Source: Turnera subulata
Lineage: Eukaryota; Streptophyta; Magnoliopsida; Malpighiales; Passifloraceae
Length of the DNA stretch: 64,000 nt
NCBI GenBank assembly: GCA_028386065.3
Contig: JAKUCV010006750.1
Span: 514,483-578,482 of the forward strand
Reading direction: 5' to 3'
A program made the translations under genes and the position numbers. Every line of letters starts with the position of its first letter. Positions within the stretch are counted from its first letter, which is position 1. Shown in pieces: positions 35,305-44,033 of this stretch. The notes beneath the pieces were generated by a model that worked only from the letters and a program-made list of their open reading frames with translations, had not been told where the DNA came from and ran no database searches.

Positions 35305-35345
35305 ATCTCCCCCTTTTTGATAATGACAAACCAAGAAGAGTATAC
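35305..35345 (-). other. Polypurine tract of element E
   Basis: On the minus strand AAAAAGGGGGAGATTG abuts the LTR start TGTTAG, as in SIRE-type elements. Further purine tracts of the same kind (CCCCCTTTTGG on plus, 35445-35455; TCCCCCTAT near 35740) lie upstream and could be secondary. Confidence 0.75.
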
Positions 35346-35541
35346 GTCAAGTGTATGGATTCAAAATGAGGTTAATTCCCCTACATTTGTCAAAACGTGA
35401 TTCCGCCGAACTTGATGCATATACATATACTCTTATTTAATCTTCCCCCTTTTGGCATTAGCAAAAAGAATAACAATTGCAAACTGAAGATTAAATTGAA
35501 GAGACATAGTCAAAAGATAGCAAAAGAGTCGATACTCCCTG

Positions 35542-35719
35542 AACATCAATGTTTTGATACGGAACATCAATGTTGCATGCATTCTGTCAAAGTTTTGAGC
35601 ATGCACTACACTGAACATCGATGTTTGGCTCTAAGCATCGATGTTTTCAGCCTCTGGTCCGAGTTGGCGCAGGCTGAACTTCATCAAACATCGATGTTTG
35701 GTTTCTGAACATCGATGTT
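35542..35719. repeat. Paired-palindrome array, internal copy near the 3' end of element E
   Basis: Three pairs of AACATCGATGTT-type words (35542/35563, 35614/35634, 35687/35708), outside the LTR in the region before the polypurine tract. Spacing is 20-21 bp. Confidence 0.9.
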
Positions 35720-36014
35720 AGCTAACTTGGCAAGTCTTATTCCCCCTATCTTTTTGTCTAAATGAGGGCTACCTGCAAAAAAAGACTTAGAAAATACTCG
35801 GACGCTCATGTCAGTAAAGGTAAGACAATAAAAATACTCAAATTAGATCAATGTAGAGTCAGGGATTTTTAGTTCATTTCGAATTTCCGAAGAGTGACAA
35901 TTTCTTTACGGATTTTGATAGTCTCGTCACGGCTTGCGTCAGCAATTTTCTCGAGTATTCCACTTTCTTCAACACGAAATCTCGTATATGTCCTTACCGT
36001 AATCACTTTCTACT

Positions 36015-36021
36015 TATAAAT
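36015..36021 (+). promoter_or_regulatory. TATA box of antisense cassette in element E
   Basis: TATAAAT at 36015-36021, 36 bp before the ATG at 36057. Transcription would start about 30 bp downstream, just past an upstream ATG at 36031 and just before the ORF. Confidence 0.5.
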
Positions 36022-36056
36022 ACCATCCTCATGCTTGGCAAAGCATTTCACAGGCC

Positions 36057-36440
36057 ATGGGCTCACCACTAAGGACTAGAACTACCTCTGGTTCGGAAGA
36101 GTTAAGTTATACTTTTGGTGCACCTCTCTTTGGTGGTTCCGATGTTGAGGAAAAGCTGAAGAAACCTCGCAAGCGGAAGAGCATCCCTGGTCAGATGGAA
36201 GACTCAGCCATATCTCGCAAGCGTCAAAAGAAGCTGGTCACCAAGGAAACTGGTGATGCGAAGGGCAAAGGGGTAGCACTCAGTAGCATACCACTGCAGA
36301 CCCTGGGGCATCTGAACTTAGCCCTGAAGAAGATCAGCTCTGCTGTGATGCAAATCGAAATAGCCTGTATGGGACTTTCCTCCCAGGTTGAGAATGTCCG
36401 CAAACATGTAAAGGAACTGGAGAAGCAAATGACTTCATAG
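36057..36440 (+). CDS. Antisense ORF inside element E, basic/coiled-coil-like protein, unknown function
   Basis: 127 codons, ATG GGC to TAG, on the strand opposite to the retrotransposon's own genes. I do not recognise the protein. Visible parts: a Ser/Thr-rich N-terminus (1-20); a basic segment KKPRKRK at about 35-41 and RKRQKKL at about 54-60, together resembling nuclear-localisation signals; a KGKG linker; and a C-terminal half (about 81-127) with hydrophobic residues at helix spacing, probably amphipathic helix or coiled coil. GC content is higher than in the flanks. A TATA box precedes it and AATAAA follows at 36470, so it looks like a small complete gene. It could be captured host sequence, an element accessory gene, or a fragment of a larger gene. 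Confidence 0.55.
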   Translation: MGSPLRTRTTSGSEELSYTFGAPLFGGSDVEEKLKKPRKRKSIPGQMEDSAISRKRQKKLVTKETGDAKGKGVALSSIPLQTLGHLNLALKKISSAVMQIEIACMGLSSQVENVRKHVKELEKQMTS

Positions 36441-36469
36441 ACTGCTTCTATTGTAATATTTTATGAATG

Positions 36470-36475
36470 AATAAA
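36470..36475 (+). terminator. Poly(A) signal after antisense ORF
   Basis: AATAAA 30 bp after the stop codon, preceded by the U-rich, TTGTAA-containing stretch usual for plant far-upstream elements. Confidence 0.4.
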
Positions 36476-37108
36476 CAAGTAGTTCCTTTTTCTTAATCAA
36501 GCTTGTTTTTAAACAAAAATGTTAGGAATGGTATAAGATCTAATAAAATCAAGCCTGTTATTAGTAACCAAAAAGAATATAAGTGGTGAAATCACGAATT
36601 TCTAGCAATAATAGAAATCAAATATTCCTTAATAAAACGATGTTCATTATTTGCGTAAGCCGAAAAATGACGTCATAATGCACGGCGAATTAATGACAAT
36701 AATTAGCAACCACTTGTTCATAAACCCCACATGAGCAAAAAAGAGAATTTTGGGATTCGTATCCCTTTATTCAAGAGCCAAGATAGCCAGAGTGAAAAAG
36801 TAATGCATGTGAGAAGTGAGCTAGAAAACACAAGTGTTTGTTGCCCGAAAACATGCAACATGACAAGAGTAATAATGTTGACAGTGGTAAAGATTTTCAA
36901 AAAAAAGGAGCCTTGAGAAGCGTATACAATTTGTAGTTTTGTGAAGAGAGAGGTTTGCTTTACCGTTTATCGAAAAATAGGTAGGGTCTAGATTTTGAAA
37001 AATAGGTAATCGTATTTCTATAAAAGGCAAAGCAATGGTTAGTAAATAATCAAAAACATTTAAAGAAAATACGATCTCAGAGAGAGAGAGATACTCAAAC
37101 CATATTAA
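36476..37108. other. AT-rich noncoding DNA inside element E
   Basis: No coding or repeat feature recognised, apart from a short GAGAGAGAGAGA run (37081-37090). It occupies the place where a SIRE element would carry RT and RNase H. Confidence 0.4.
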
Positions 37109-37620
37109 AAAAATGGTGCTCCATCATCTGTCTTCTTTGTTGAGGGAGCCTCCTTAGGAAGAAGGAATCGATTAGCCTATAGCCTGATAAATGAGCAACA
37201 AGAGGAGCTGCCAAACGAGCTTGGGAGGATGCCTCGTTTGGTCTTCGTTGACAAGCTCTACTCGTCCCGGTTCTTTGTCACACCCACGGAGGAGACAATC
37301 TTCCTGGAGCATCAAAGTGCCCTGCCAGCTTCCTTCTACGGCTCGGCCAATTCCATCATGTTCTTCTTCTCTGACAGGCTTCAGGAGTTCAAGCTGCAGC
37401 CTTCTTGCCAGACTCTGAATGAGGGCAGCTATTACCAATTTTCAATGACTGCTCAGAGCGTTCCGCGGACAACTGGCTTACCACCCACTTGGCCAAAAGC
37501 TCACCTTCTGGCTTGGAACTGCAGAGGAATCACTAGGCGCTCCCAAGATTTCACATGAACTTTAAGAGATCTGAAGAACCAGTAAAAGCCCAACATGGTT
37601 CTGCTCACAGATACCTTGTG
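37109..37620 (+). pseudogene. ORF ending in a LINE endonuclease-like segment
   Basis: The plus frame is open from 37109 to 37557 (149 codons; first ATG 37229). The first two thirds (with PRLVFVDKLYSSRFFVTP and SALPASFYGSANSIMFFFSD) I do not recognise. The end reads LLAWNCRGITRRSQDF, stop, TLRDLKN, stop, KPNMVLLTDT, matching the start of plant LINE (L1-type) endonuclease domains (AWNCRG, then KPD.x.LL.ET/DT). Weak similarity continues to about 37730. This suggests a 5' fragment of a LINE, with an unknown upstream ORF, inside element E. Confidence 0.5.
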
Positions 37621-38107
37621 GCAGCCAGGAGATAATCACGGTGTCATCCCGCTTCATTTTCCTCCAGCAAATCGGTTTGAACTTCGTGGTCAGAACAATT
37701 CGGGCAGAATGTGGTTCTCTTGAAATGACACTATTAGGGTCAATATTGCTAATGTCCCTAATAGTTTCTCAGTCACTGTTGTACCCAATCGTTAAAACAA
37801 ATAAAAATAATAAAATATTTATGTTTAAGCATGTGTATTATTTCTTTATGAATGTTTAATGATAGAAAATGTTCCTTGACTTGTTCTATTATGCTTGATG
37901 CGAAAAAGAAACCATCTTGTGCTCTTGGATTGTAACATTTGGAAATAAACTTGCTACCGAAAAAAATTTACTTCGTGCAAAATTAATTTACTTCTAAGCT
38001 CTTTTTCAACCAAGGCGAAATAGGATGCTCAAGATTCTTCTACCACTACCCAAGAATGATATGTATTGTGCATCAATTAATTAAATAAGCATTAAGAGCA
38101 CTATTAA

Positions 38108-38292
38108 AAGTATACTGGAAAGAATAGAATGATTTCAACAAAAGGATGATTATTTTCAGCATTACCACTTATCCTTCCATTTCTACAAGAATCAATCAAG
38201 AACTTGGATGCTTCTTTCATCATGTACTTGGAGCATCCGCTATCAAGGTACCAAAGTACACTTGATGCCTTCAAGCATACCTACAAAACAAA
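38108..38292 (-). pseudogene. Protease stub of element E
   Basis: After the gag stop the same minus frame reads FVL, stop (TAG), then VCLKASSVLWYLDSGCSKYM with the aspartic-protease motif LDSG. It stays open to about 38108, after which no pol similarity is seen. Gag and pol in the same frame separated by stop codons matches SIRE1, where stop suppression is proposed. Here there are two stops (TGA at 38295, TAG 12 bases on). Confidence 0.7.
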
Positions 38293-39438
38293 TCAATGGG
38301 TTTTTGGTACCCAAATCTTTTTGGGTCCTTGAGTGTTAGAGGCATGCCAGTAATAAACATCTTCTTGTGCCCAATGCCTATGCATTGTGAAGCAAACGGG
38401 AACAATATGTCCTATTCTATTGCAATAATGACAAATAACATTTGGATTGTGCATCCTTCTAGGTTGATAATAGTTACTATATTGCCTATGTTTGTGCATT
38501 TTACTAACCTTGTTTTCATTAGGTTGAAACATAGGTTTCCTAGGTTTTGTTTCAACTTTCTTCTTCCTAGGTTCATTCTTAAAACCTACTCCATGTTTAG
38601 TTGATTGCAAATTACCTAAGAGAGAATTCAAGTTCTTTTGAGGGGTGTTAAATTTCTTTAGTGTTGTTTCAAGTTCATTAACTTGTTCTTTTAATGTCTC
38701 ACATGATGAACACTCCCTAGTTTTTGTTTCAAGTTCTCCAACTTGTTCCTTTAGTGATTTACGTGATGCACATTCCTTAATTGGACTTTCCGGTTTATTA
38801 GCACTCCTCTTTCCGTAAAAATTATTCTCTTCTCTAAGCTTTTCATTTTCTCTTGACACTTTCTCCATATCATTTTCTAGAGTTGCAAGTTGTTTCTTTA
38901 AGCCCTTATTAGTTCTAGAAGCCGAAATGTATTTACCATAAAGCTCATTAAATGCGTCTTGCAATTCTTCAAAAGTATAATCTTCGCTTAAGTGAGAAGT
39001 ACTTACCTCTGCCGGCTCTTCCTCTCGTGCCATGAGACATAGCTTGGCCGTTTCTTCATCCTCGCTGTTGATCTCTTCATAGGTAACTTCCAGCATGTCC
39101 CACATCTCCTTGGCGGTAGTGCAACATGAGATCATTTGGTAATCATCGAGGTTGACTGCACAATAGAGCATGTTGATTGCCATGGAGTTGTTTTCAACTT
39201 TCTTGATGTCTTCAGTATTGTACTCCACCTCCATCTCTGTCACGATGGCTTCACTAACTTTGTTTGTTGGGATTTGATCTCCGTTCTTTATTATTAGCCA
39301 AAGAGCAAAGTTGTTGGCTTGGATGAAGATCCTCATCCTCTCCTTCCAATATGTGTAGTTGGCGCCATCGAAGAAAGGTGGACGGGTAATGGATTGTCCT
39401 TGACCGATTCCTGCATACAAATTACTTGAAAAAGCCAT
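38293..39438 (-). CDS. SIRE-type gag, intact frame with internal deletion (element E)
   Basis: 381 codons from ATG 39438 to TGA 38295-38293. The N-terminal DUF/UBN2-like part has TRPPFFDGANYTYWKERM, IKNGD and TTAKEMWDMLEVTYEE. Directly after this, where SIRE gag normally continues through the KILRSLP core and a first zinc knuckle, the protein jumps to INSEDEETAKLCLMAREEEP. A coiled-coil region with the repeated unit SLKEQVGELETKT/TLKEQVNELETTL follows, then a knuckle CHYCNRIGHIVPVC and the C-terminus KKIWVPKTH. The uninterrupted frame, despite a deletion of perhaps 150-200 residues relative to the family, suggests the shortened gag was copied while still open. Confidence 0.85.
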   Translation of the reverse strand: MAFSSNLYAGIGQGQSITRPPFFDGANYTYWKERMRIFIQANNFALWLIIKNGDQIPTNKVSEAIVTEMEVEYNTEDIKKVENNSMAINMLYCAVNLDDYQMISCCTTAKEMWDMLEVTYEEINSEDEETAKLCLMAREEEPAEVSTSHLSEDYTFEELQDAFNELYGKYISASRTNKGLKKQLATLENDMEKVSRENEKLREENNFYGKRSANKPESPIKECASRKSLKEQVGELETKTRECSSCETLKEQVNELETTLKKFNTPQKNLNSLLGNLQSTKHGVGFKNEPRKKKVETKPRKPMFQPNENKVSKMHKHRQYSNYYQPRRMHNPNVICHYCNRIGHIVPVCFTMHRHWAQEDVYYWHASNTQGPKKIWVPKTH

Positions 39439-39478
39439 GGAAAGTTTCTCTCAAATGGTTAAGTCTTTCAGAGAGTTA

Positions 39479-39493
39479 GGCTCCGCTACCAAT
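39479..39493 (-). other. Primer-binding-site-like sequence of element E
   Basis: ATTGGTAGCGGAGCC on the minus strand, directly inside the 5' LTR. Elements A, D and I have close variants (TGGTAGCG.A.C), so they may use the same primer tRNA. Confidence 0.6.
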
Positions 39494-40033
39494 TGTTAGA
39501 ATAGGTGCCCTACGCTAGAGGGGGGTGAATAGCGTTTTATGGACAAAATCAAAAACTTGCAGGAAATAATTGCGGAATTGAAAGAATGAAGGGCACACCG
39601 AATTTTATATTGGTTCACACACACAACTTGTGTGGCTAATCCAGTCCTCCGAGAGACTCTCTCGAAGATTTCACTATCTACGTTAAGCTTTCGGGTGCTT
39701 AACAAACTGTTTACAAACTGAGAGTTCAAGTCACATGAACCTCAACACTCCTGCTTGAAGATACCTCACTTCAAGACTTCTCACACAGAAAGAAAACCCT
39801 CTTCCTATGAATCACAACAAGGGAACAAACCTCCCTTCAAGTGTATAACAACACTCACAACACTCAAAATAGAAACTCTCTCAAAGAGTGGATATTGAGT
39901 AACAAGATAAGCATTATAAGGCAACTCTCTCAAATCTTAAGGATATTAGCTCATAAAAACTTGAATGAATGTGTATCAATGAATGATAAATGTATGGAGA
40001 GTTGATTGTTAATAAACAGAGGAGTAAATGCTC

Positions 40034-40041
40034 TATTTATA
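40034..40041 (-). promoter_or_regulatory. LTR promoter TATA box of element E
   Basis: TATAAATAGAGC on the minus strand. The nearest AACATCGATGTT palindrome is about 100 bp upstream. Confidence 0.6.
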
Positions 40042-40138
40042 TGTCTAAAAACATATATGACCGTTGGGGAATCATTCCAAAACACCTTTAGACAAAACAA
40101 CATAGAAAGATGCCAAAGGTTTCTGCTTAAAACGGCAC

Positions 40139-40587
40139 AACATCGATGTTTAGCACTAGAACATCGATGTTTGGCCAGTAAATATGAATTATTGGGCCAA
40201 CGGTCACTAAAACATCGATGTTCTAAACTTAAACATCGATGTTTTGGTCCAACGGTCACTAAAACATCGATGTTTTAAACTTGAACATCGATGTTTTGGA
40301 GCATTGCCAAAACAATTTAAAACAATGAACAGTAGAGCATCGATGTTTAAACTTTGAACATCGATGTTTGAACAGTAGAACATCGATATTTGAACAGTAG
40401 AACATCGATGTTTGAAAAGTGAACATCGATGTTTGAACAGTGTTTCTGCAAAAACATCTTGAAATGCAATCGGTCAGGAGAACATCGATATTTGGGATGC
40501 CAACATCGATATTTTGAGCTACTGCCGCTTTTGATAAACCTTTTAGAAGGCAGGAACATCGATGTTTAGAAACACAACATCGATGTT
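40139..40587. repeat. Paired-palindrome array AACATCGATGTT in U3 of element E 5' LTR
   Basis: Starts: 40139, 40160, 40211, 40232, 40263, 40284, 40336, 40357, 40379, 40401, 40422, 40481, 40502, 40555, 40576. Most are perfect; a few have one mismatch (for example CGATATT). Spacing within pairs is 21 bp. The spacer between partners is 9 bp and variable (TAGCACTAG, CTAAACTTA). Confidence 0.95.
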
Positions 40588-40897
40588 TAGTGCTCAAAAA
40601 CCATTTTTATGATTGATAAAAAGAATGCTATGCATGAGAAAAAATTGATTATGTTTGAGCTAACATCTTAGAAGAATTTGATTGTTAACCTTTTACAGTT
40701 AGGTTCCTAAATCTTCTTGTGCTTCAATTCTTGTGCTCTTCTTCACTTTACATTTCTTCTCTTTGAGTCATTTCTTTTTGCTTCGGGAGTGATTTCTTTT
40801 TGCCTCGAATTTTTCGTGATTTTGAATCAATGTCCGGTTTGTCAATATCAAAATCTATATGAGACAAGGAGGCATTAGCAAAACACTATTTCTAACA

Positions 40898-41850
40898 AGC
40901 TAAAGGAAAAGTGGTCTCCTGCATTCAACAGTAATAATTTTTCTACAAGTATAAGATCAACTCAAAGAAGTGAGAGCGTTAATATTGTTTTCACTCAAAT
41001 TTCTTGCAAAATACTGACTCTTTCAAAATTTGTAAGACATTATAAAGAAAAGCCAAGAGAAATGCGATATTCAGAATTACAGAATGATTTCATTTCCAGG
41101 GGCAGACCACGGTTATTGGTAGAGAAGCGTAGAAATTTGAAGCGCATTTACAATATATACAAGAGCAATATTCAACAGATTTCAGCATGAGTTTTTACAA
41201 AGTCTCATTGAAGTAATAACTAACAAAAGCATTATTGACAGTCGTTTTACTTTCACAATGGAAAAGTAATCGTATTCTGCAATTTGATGTTATTGACTCG
41301 TTTTTTTGTTGTACATGCCATATGTTTGAGATCATGAGCTTGTTATGGCGCCATGCTCTGAAGGTTTTACATGAGCTAAAGTTGACTATTATGCCTCTAC
41401 AATATGAAAAAAAAAGAGATGAACTAAAGAAGCAAAAGTAGGACTTAGATTTCAAAGTTATTTCAACGACGGATGTAATAGCTCATCATCATCTACAACA
41501 ACTCGTCTAAATAGACTCAAGAGAAGAGCTTTTACAGTTATGAGTGCGGCGAGTGACAAAAACATCACAGAAATGGCTCATCGGCTTCTTGATCTAGTAG
41601 AGATTGAGTATATCAAGTTTCAAGCTGAATCAACTCAGGATAAGGATAAAGAATATGAGGCACAAGATGATAATAATGTGAGTTCTAATGCTTCCAAGTC
41701 ATAAAAAATAAATATTAGATCCTTTAACTAGATGGCCAAGAGGACAAAAAAAAAGAAGAATGCTGCCATAACTAACATAGAAAAGGGAACCAAAGAGGAA
41801 GAATGCTTCTCACAAAGAGTCGGCAAAAGCAAACTTTACAGTATATTTTT
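40898..41850 (+). pseudogene. FAR1/FHY3-related (FRS) copy 2, C-terminal part
   Basis: It resumes FRS copy 2 with REKWSPAFNSNNF and STQRSESVN, then KFVRHYKEKPREMRYSELQN. A SWIM-like zinc-binding segment follows, CCTCHMFEIMSLLWRHALKV, with LHELKLTIMPLQY (about 41300-41405). After a frame change come KEAKVGLRFQ and an acidic C-terminal stretch to about 41700, and ILDPLTRWPRGQKK. C-x-C-xn-H-x-H-like spacing of the SWIM finger is partly kept. A stop after STQ-linked segments and several frameshifts show it is dead. Confidence 0.8.
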
Positions 41851-42539
41851 TCAAATCTTATTATTTTTTCTTAATTTATTTATTTACCTATTTAAATTTA
41901 GATCAAATATTTTTTATTGTTAATCATTAGGTCAGCATATCCCTGATGCTCCACAGGTAACACAATCATTCTTAAACTCAGAGATGCAATGTGATATTAA
42001 ATATTTTTAGGTAATTCTTTTGTTCAATTCATTATATTCAACTATATATTTGCCTATAAATTTTTCTAGTCTATTAATATCATTCATATATTTTCTATAA
42101 TTAATTTTAATTTTATTATGGTTGGTATAATCACAAGGCCTATAACTTGCCTTTGCGCAACTTTCCAAGAAATTTTACGAATCAAATATGATACTTTCTC
42201 CACTTTCTCCTATAAGTTTTAGTTATATTTGTGTCCAAATCAAAAACGTTACTGAGTTTTTATTTACTTTGATACATTGCTGAATCTTTCTTATATTATC
42301 TTATAAAAATCCAAAAGTATTATATTATCCAAAATATTTCTTTATAAAAATCCAAAAGTTGTTGGAACTTTAGCAGAGTCACTAGTGCCAAAACGTGATA
42401 GTGACTACTGAGGGATTCGAACAATGATGATCTGGCGCCTTCCATGACAAATCTCGAAGCACCTGACAATGATACATAGTTTTTATTCTTGGAGGCTTTT
42501 TTCCCCCTTGGCATGAATTAGAGTTGCCAATGGAGAAAG
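41851..42539. other. AT-rich noncoding DNA
   Basis: It might contain introns and small exons of the FRS copy 2 tail (for example the open stretch after 41935), but I cannot support them. Confidence 0.35.
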
Positions 42540-43140
42540 AAGTAAGAAATTAGCAGTCGTTCTCCTCTTAAACTTAAGAGTATTCAAAAATCCTTGTGCT
42601 TTACTTATAGTTCTCTTGAGTGAGTTACTCTTCAAGATAACTTGACATAGGATTATATATTAGACAAGCTTATGAGTATTTTATACTGACTAGTGATAAG
42701 AAAAGTTAGGATTAGATTTAAGAGAAGATTTGCAAGCTGCACCTTATAAAAACTTGTGAGAGATAGGCTTTTGGGTTGACCTATGAAGAAATCAACTATG
42801 TGAGGTAGGATAGGAGATATCTTATTGGGAAACTCAAGAGCAGAGCTTCGATTAGTCTTGTGAGTATGAGAGGTTAGAGCTTAGCCTAGGTAAAAGCTTG
42901 TACTATAAGTTACTGGTTGATTGTAAGAAAAACCAAGATTACTGAACATTTAGAAATCTGAAGGTGAACTCCTTAAGTAGTGGATGTACTCCTGTGTAGG
43001 GAACCCACTATAAATCTTATGTGCCATTCTCTTCCTCTTTTTACTTATGTGTGTTCCTAACTGTCTAGGTCGAATACAAAATAGATTTACCATTAGAGAT
43101 GCCAAATCTACGATTTTAACGCCCACCCCCCACCCCAGCA
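42540..43140 (+). repeat. Truncated SIRE-like LTR (LTR L)
   Basis: Its 3' half matches the order seen in LTRs J and K: GGTTAGAGCTTAGCCTAGG and AAAGCTTGTA, then CCTTAAGTAGTGGATG, GGGAACCCACTA and CTGTGTTC-like words, then a C-rich tail (CGCCCACCCCC). The 5' part is missing or diverged. Confidence 0.5.
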
Positions 43141-43284
43141 ACACTCTCTCTTAGCCAATTGGGACATGGAAAGAGATGATCTATTATAATATTTACTATA
43201 TGTATTCTCCCCCCTCAACTCTCTCGCTTAGCTAATTTGGCATACAAAGAGACGATTTATTATAATATTTACTACATGTGTTCT
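43141..43284. repeat. Tandem duplication, period about 75 bp
   Basis: Two copies sharing CTCTC.CTTAGC.AATT, AAAGAGA.GAT and TATTATAATATTTACTA, at 43141-43208 and 43216-43284. Confidence 0.8.
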
Positions 43285-44033
43285 TTTTGACAGGAATCAA
43301 TCAATCGTAAGGATAGTAGATTAAGAAGTCAAAACCTTTTCAATCCATATGAAGAGAGTACAAGTAATTATTTATATCATTCTAATGTATTAAACATTAA
43401 TAGAGCTTTTTTTTTTTATTTTGCATTGGTCGTATACTGTATTATATTGTATCTATATTAATATAATTATTATTCTTATTAGTTTGTTTTTCCCAAATGA
43501 GACTTACATAATTTGCATATTATATACTATTATTGTTGCAGGTTCTTGAACCGCCTATAGTAACAAAAAAAGAAGAAGTTATGTCTAGACAATTTCTTAG
43601 CATTTTTGTTATGGACTTCAGTGTGAGGGAACCAATGTATTGGAAATAGGTTTTTGCTGCAGATTTTTATGCCCATTATGGTAGGGCGTATGTCAAAATT
43701 TGATGAACAAATGAAAGTTTCAATCTCATCTCAGTATTTTTGAAATATTTTTTTTTAGGGCAATAAATCAATTTTGACTTATCATGGTTGCCGCAAAGTA
43801 TATTTTATTGGGATTTTCAATTCCTAACACTTTTTTACTGCCAATTTAACATATCTTGGTATTTTTTTGTATTTCCTACCTAATAATGTAATTGTTGGCT
43901 TTATTACAATGTCATAACTTTTTCTCTTCACTAAATATTAAATATTTCTTCATGAGTTGAAAATTTATTTTTCTTTAGTTATAAAAAATAGGCTAAACTA
44001 TCTACAAATTATACCATTATAAAAATATATAAA
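43285..44033. other. AT-rich noncoding DNA
   Basis: Two exon-like stretches after TGACAG (43295) and TTGCAG (43541) could belong to the FRS copy 2 tail. Their translations are not diagnostic. Confidence 0.35.

Larger units (their letters stand above)
25745..40897 (-). mobile_element. Element E: SIRE-type LTR retrotransposon lacking pol, split by element A
   Basis: Flanked by the 5-bp duplication AGCTA (25740-25744, 40898-40902). The right (5') LTR is 39494-40897. The left (3') LTR is 25745-26453 plus 34589-35304, interrupted by element A. Subtracting A gives about 7.0 kb. In minus order the internal region has the primer-site-like ATTGGTAGCGGAGCC (39493-39479), a 381-codon gag (39438-38293), a protease stub ending near 38108, then about 2.8 kb without integrase, RT or RNase H, and polypurine tracts at the 3' end. 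It could move only with enzymes from a relative. The missing pol space holds a plus-strand cassette and a LINE fragment. Confidence 0.9.
39494..40897 (-). repeat. 5' LTR of element E
   Basis: 1,404 bp. On the minus strand it runs TGTTAGAAATAGTG to TATTCTAACA. TATAAATA on the minus strand at 40041-40034 is a likely promoter. The palindrome array at 40139-40587 lies just upstream of that TATA, in U3. Confidence 0.9.
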
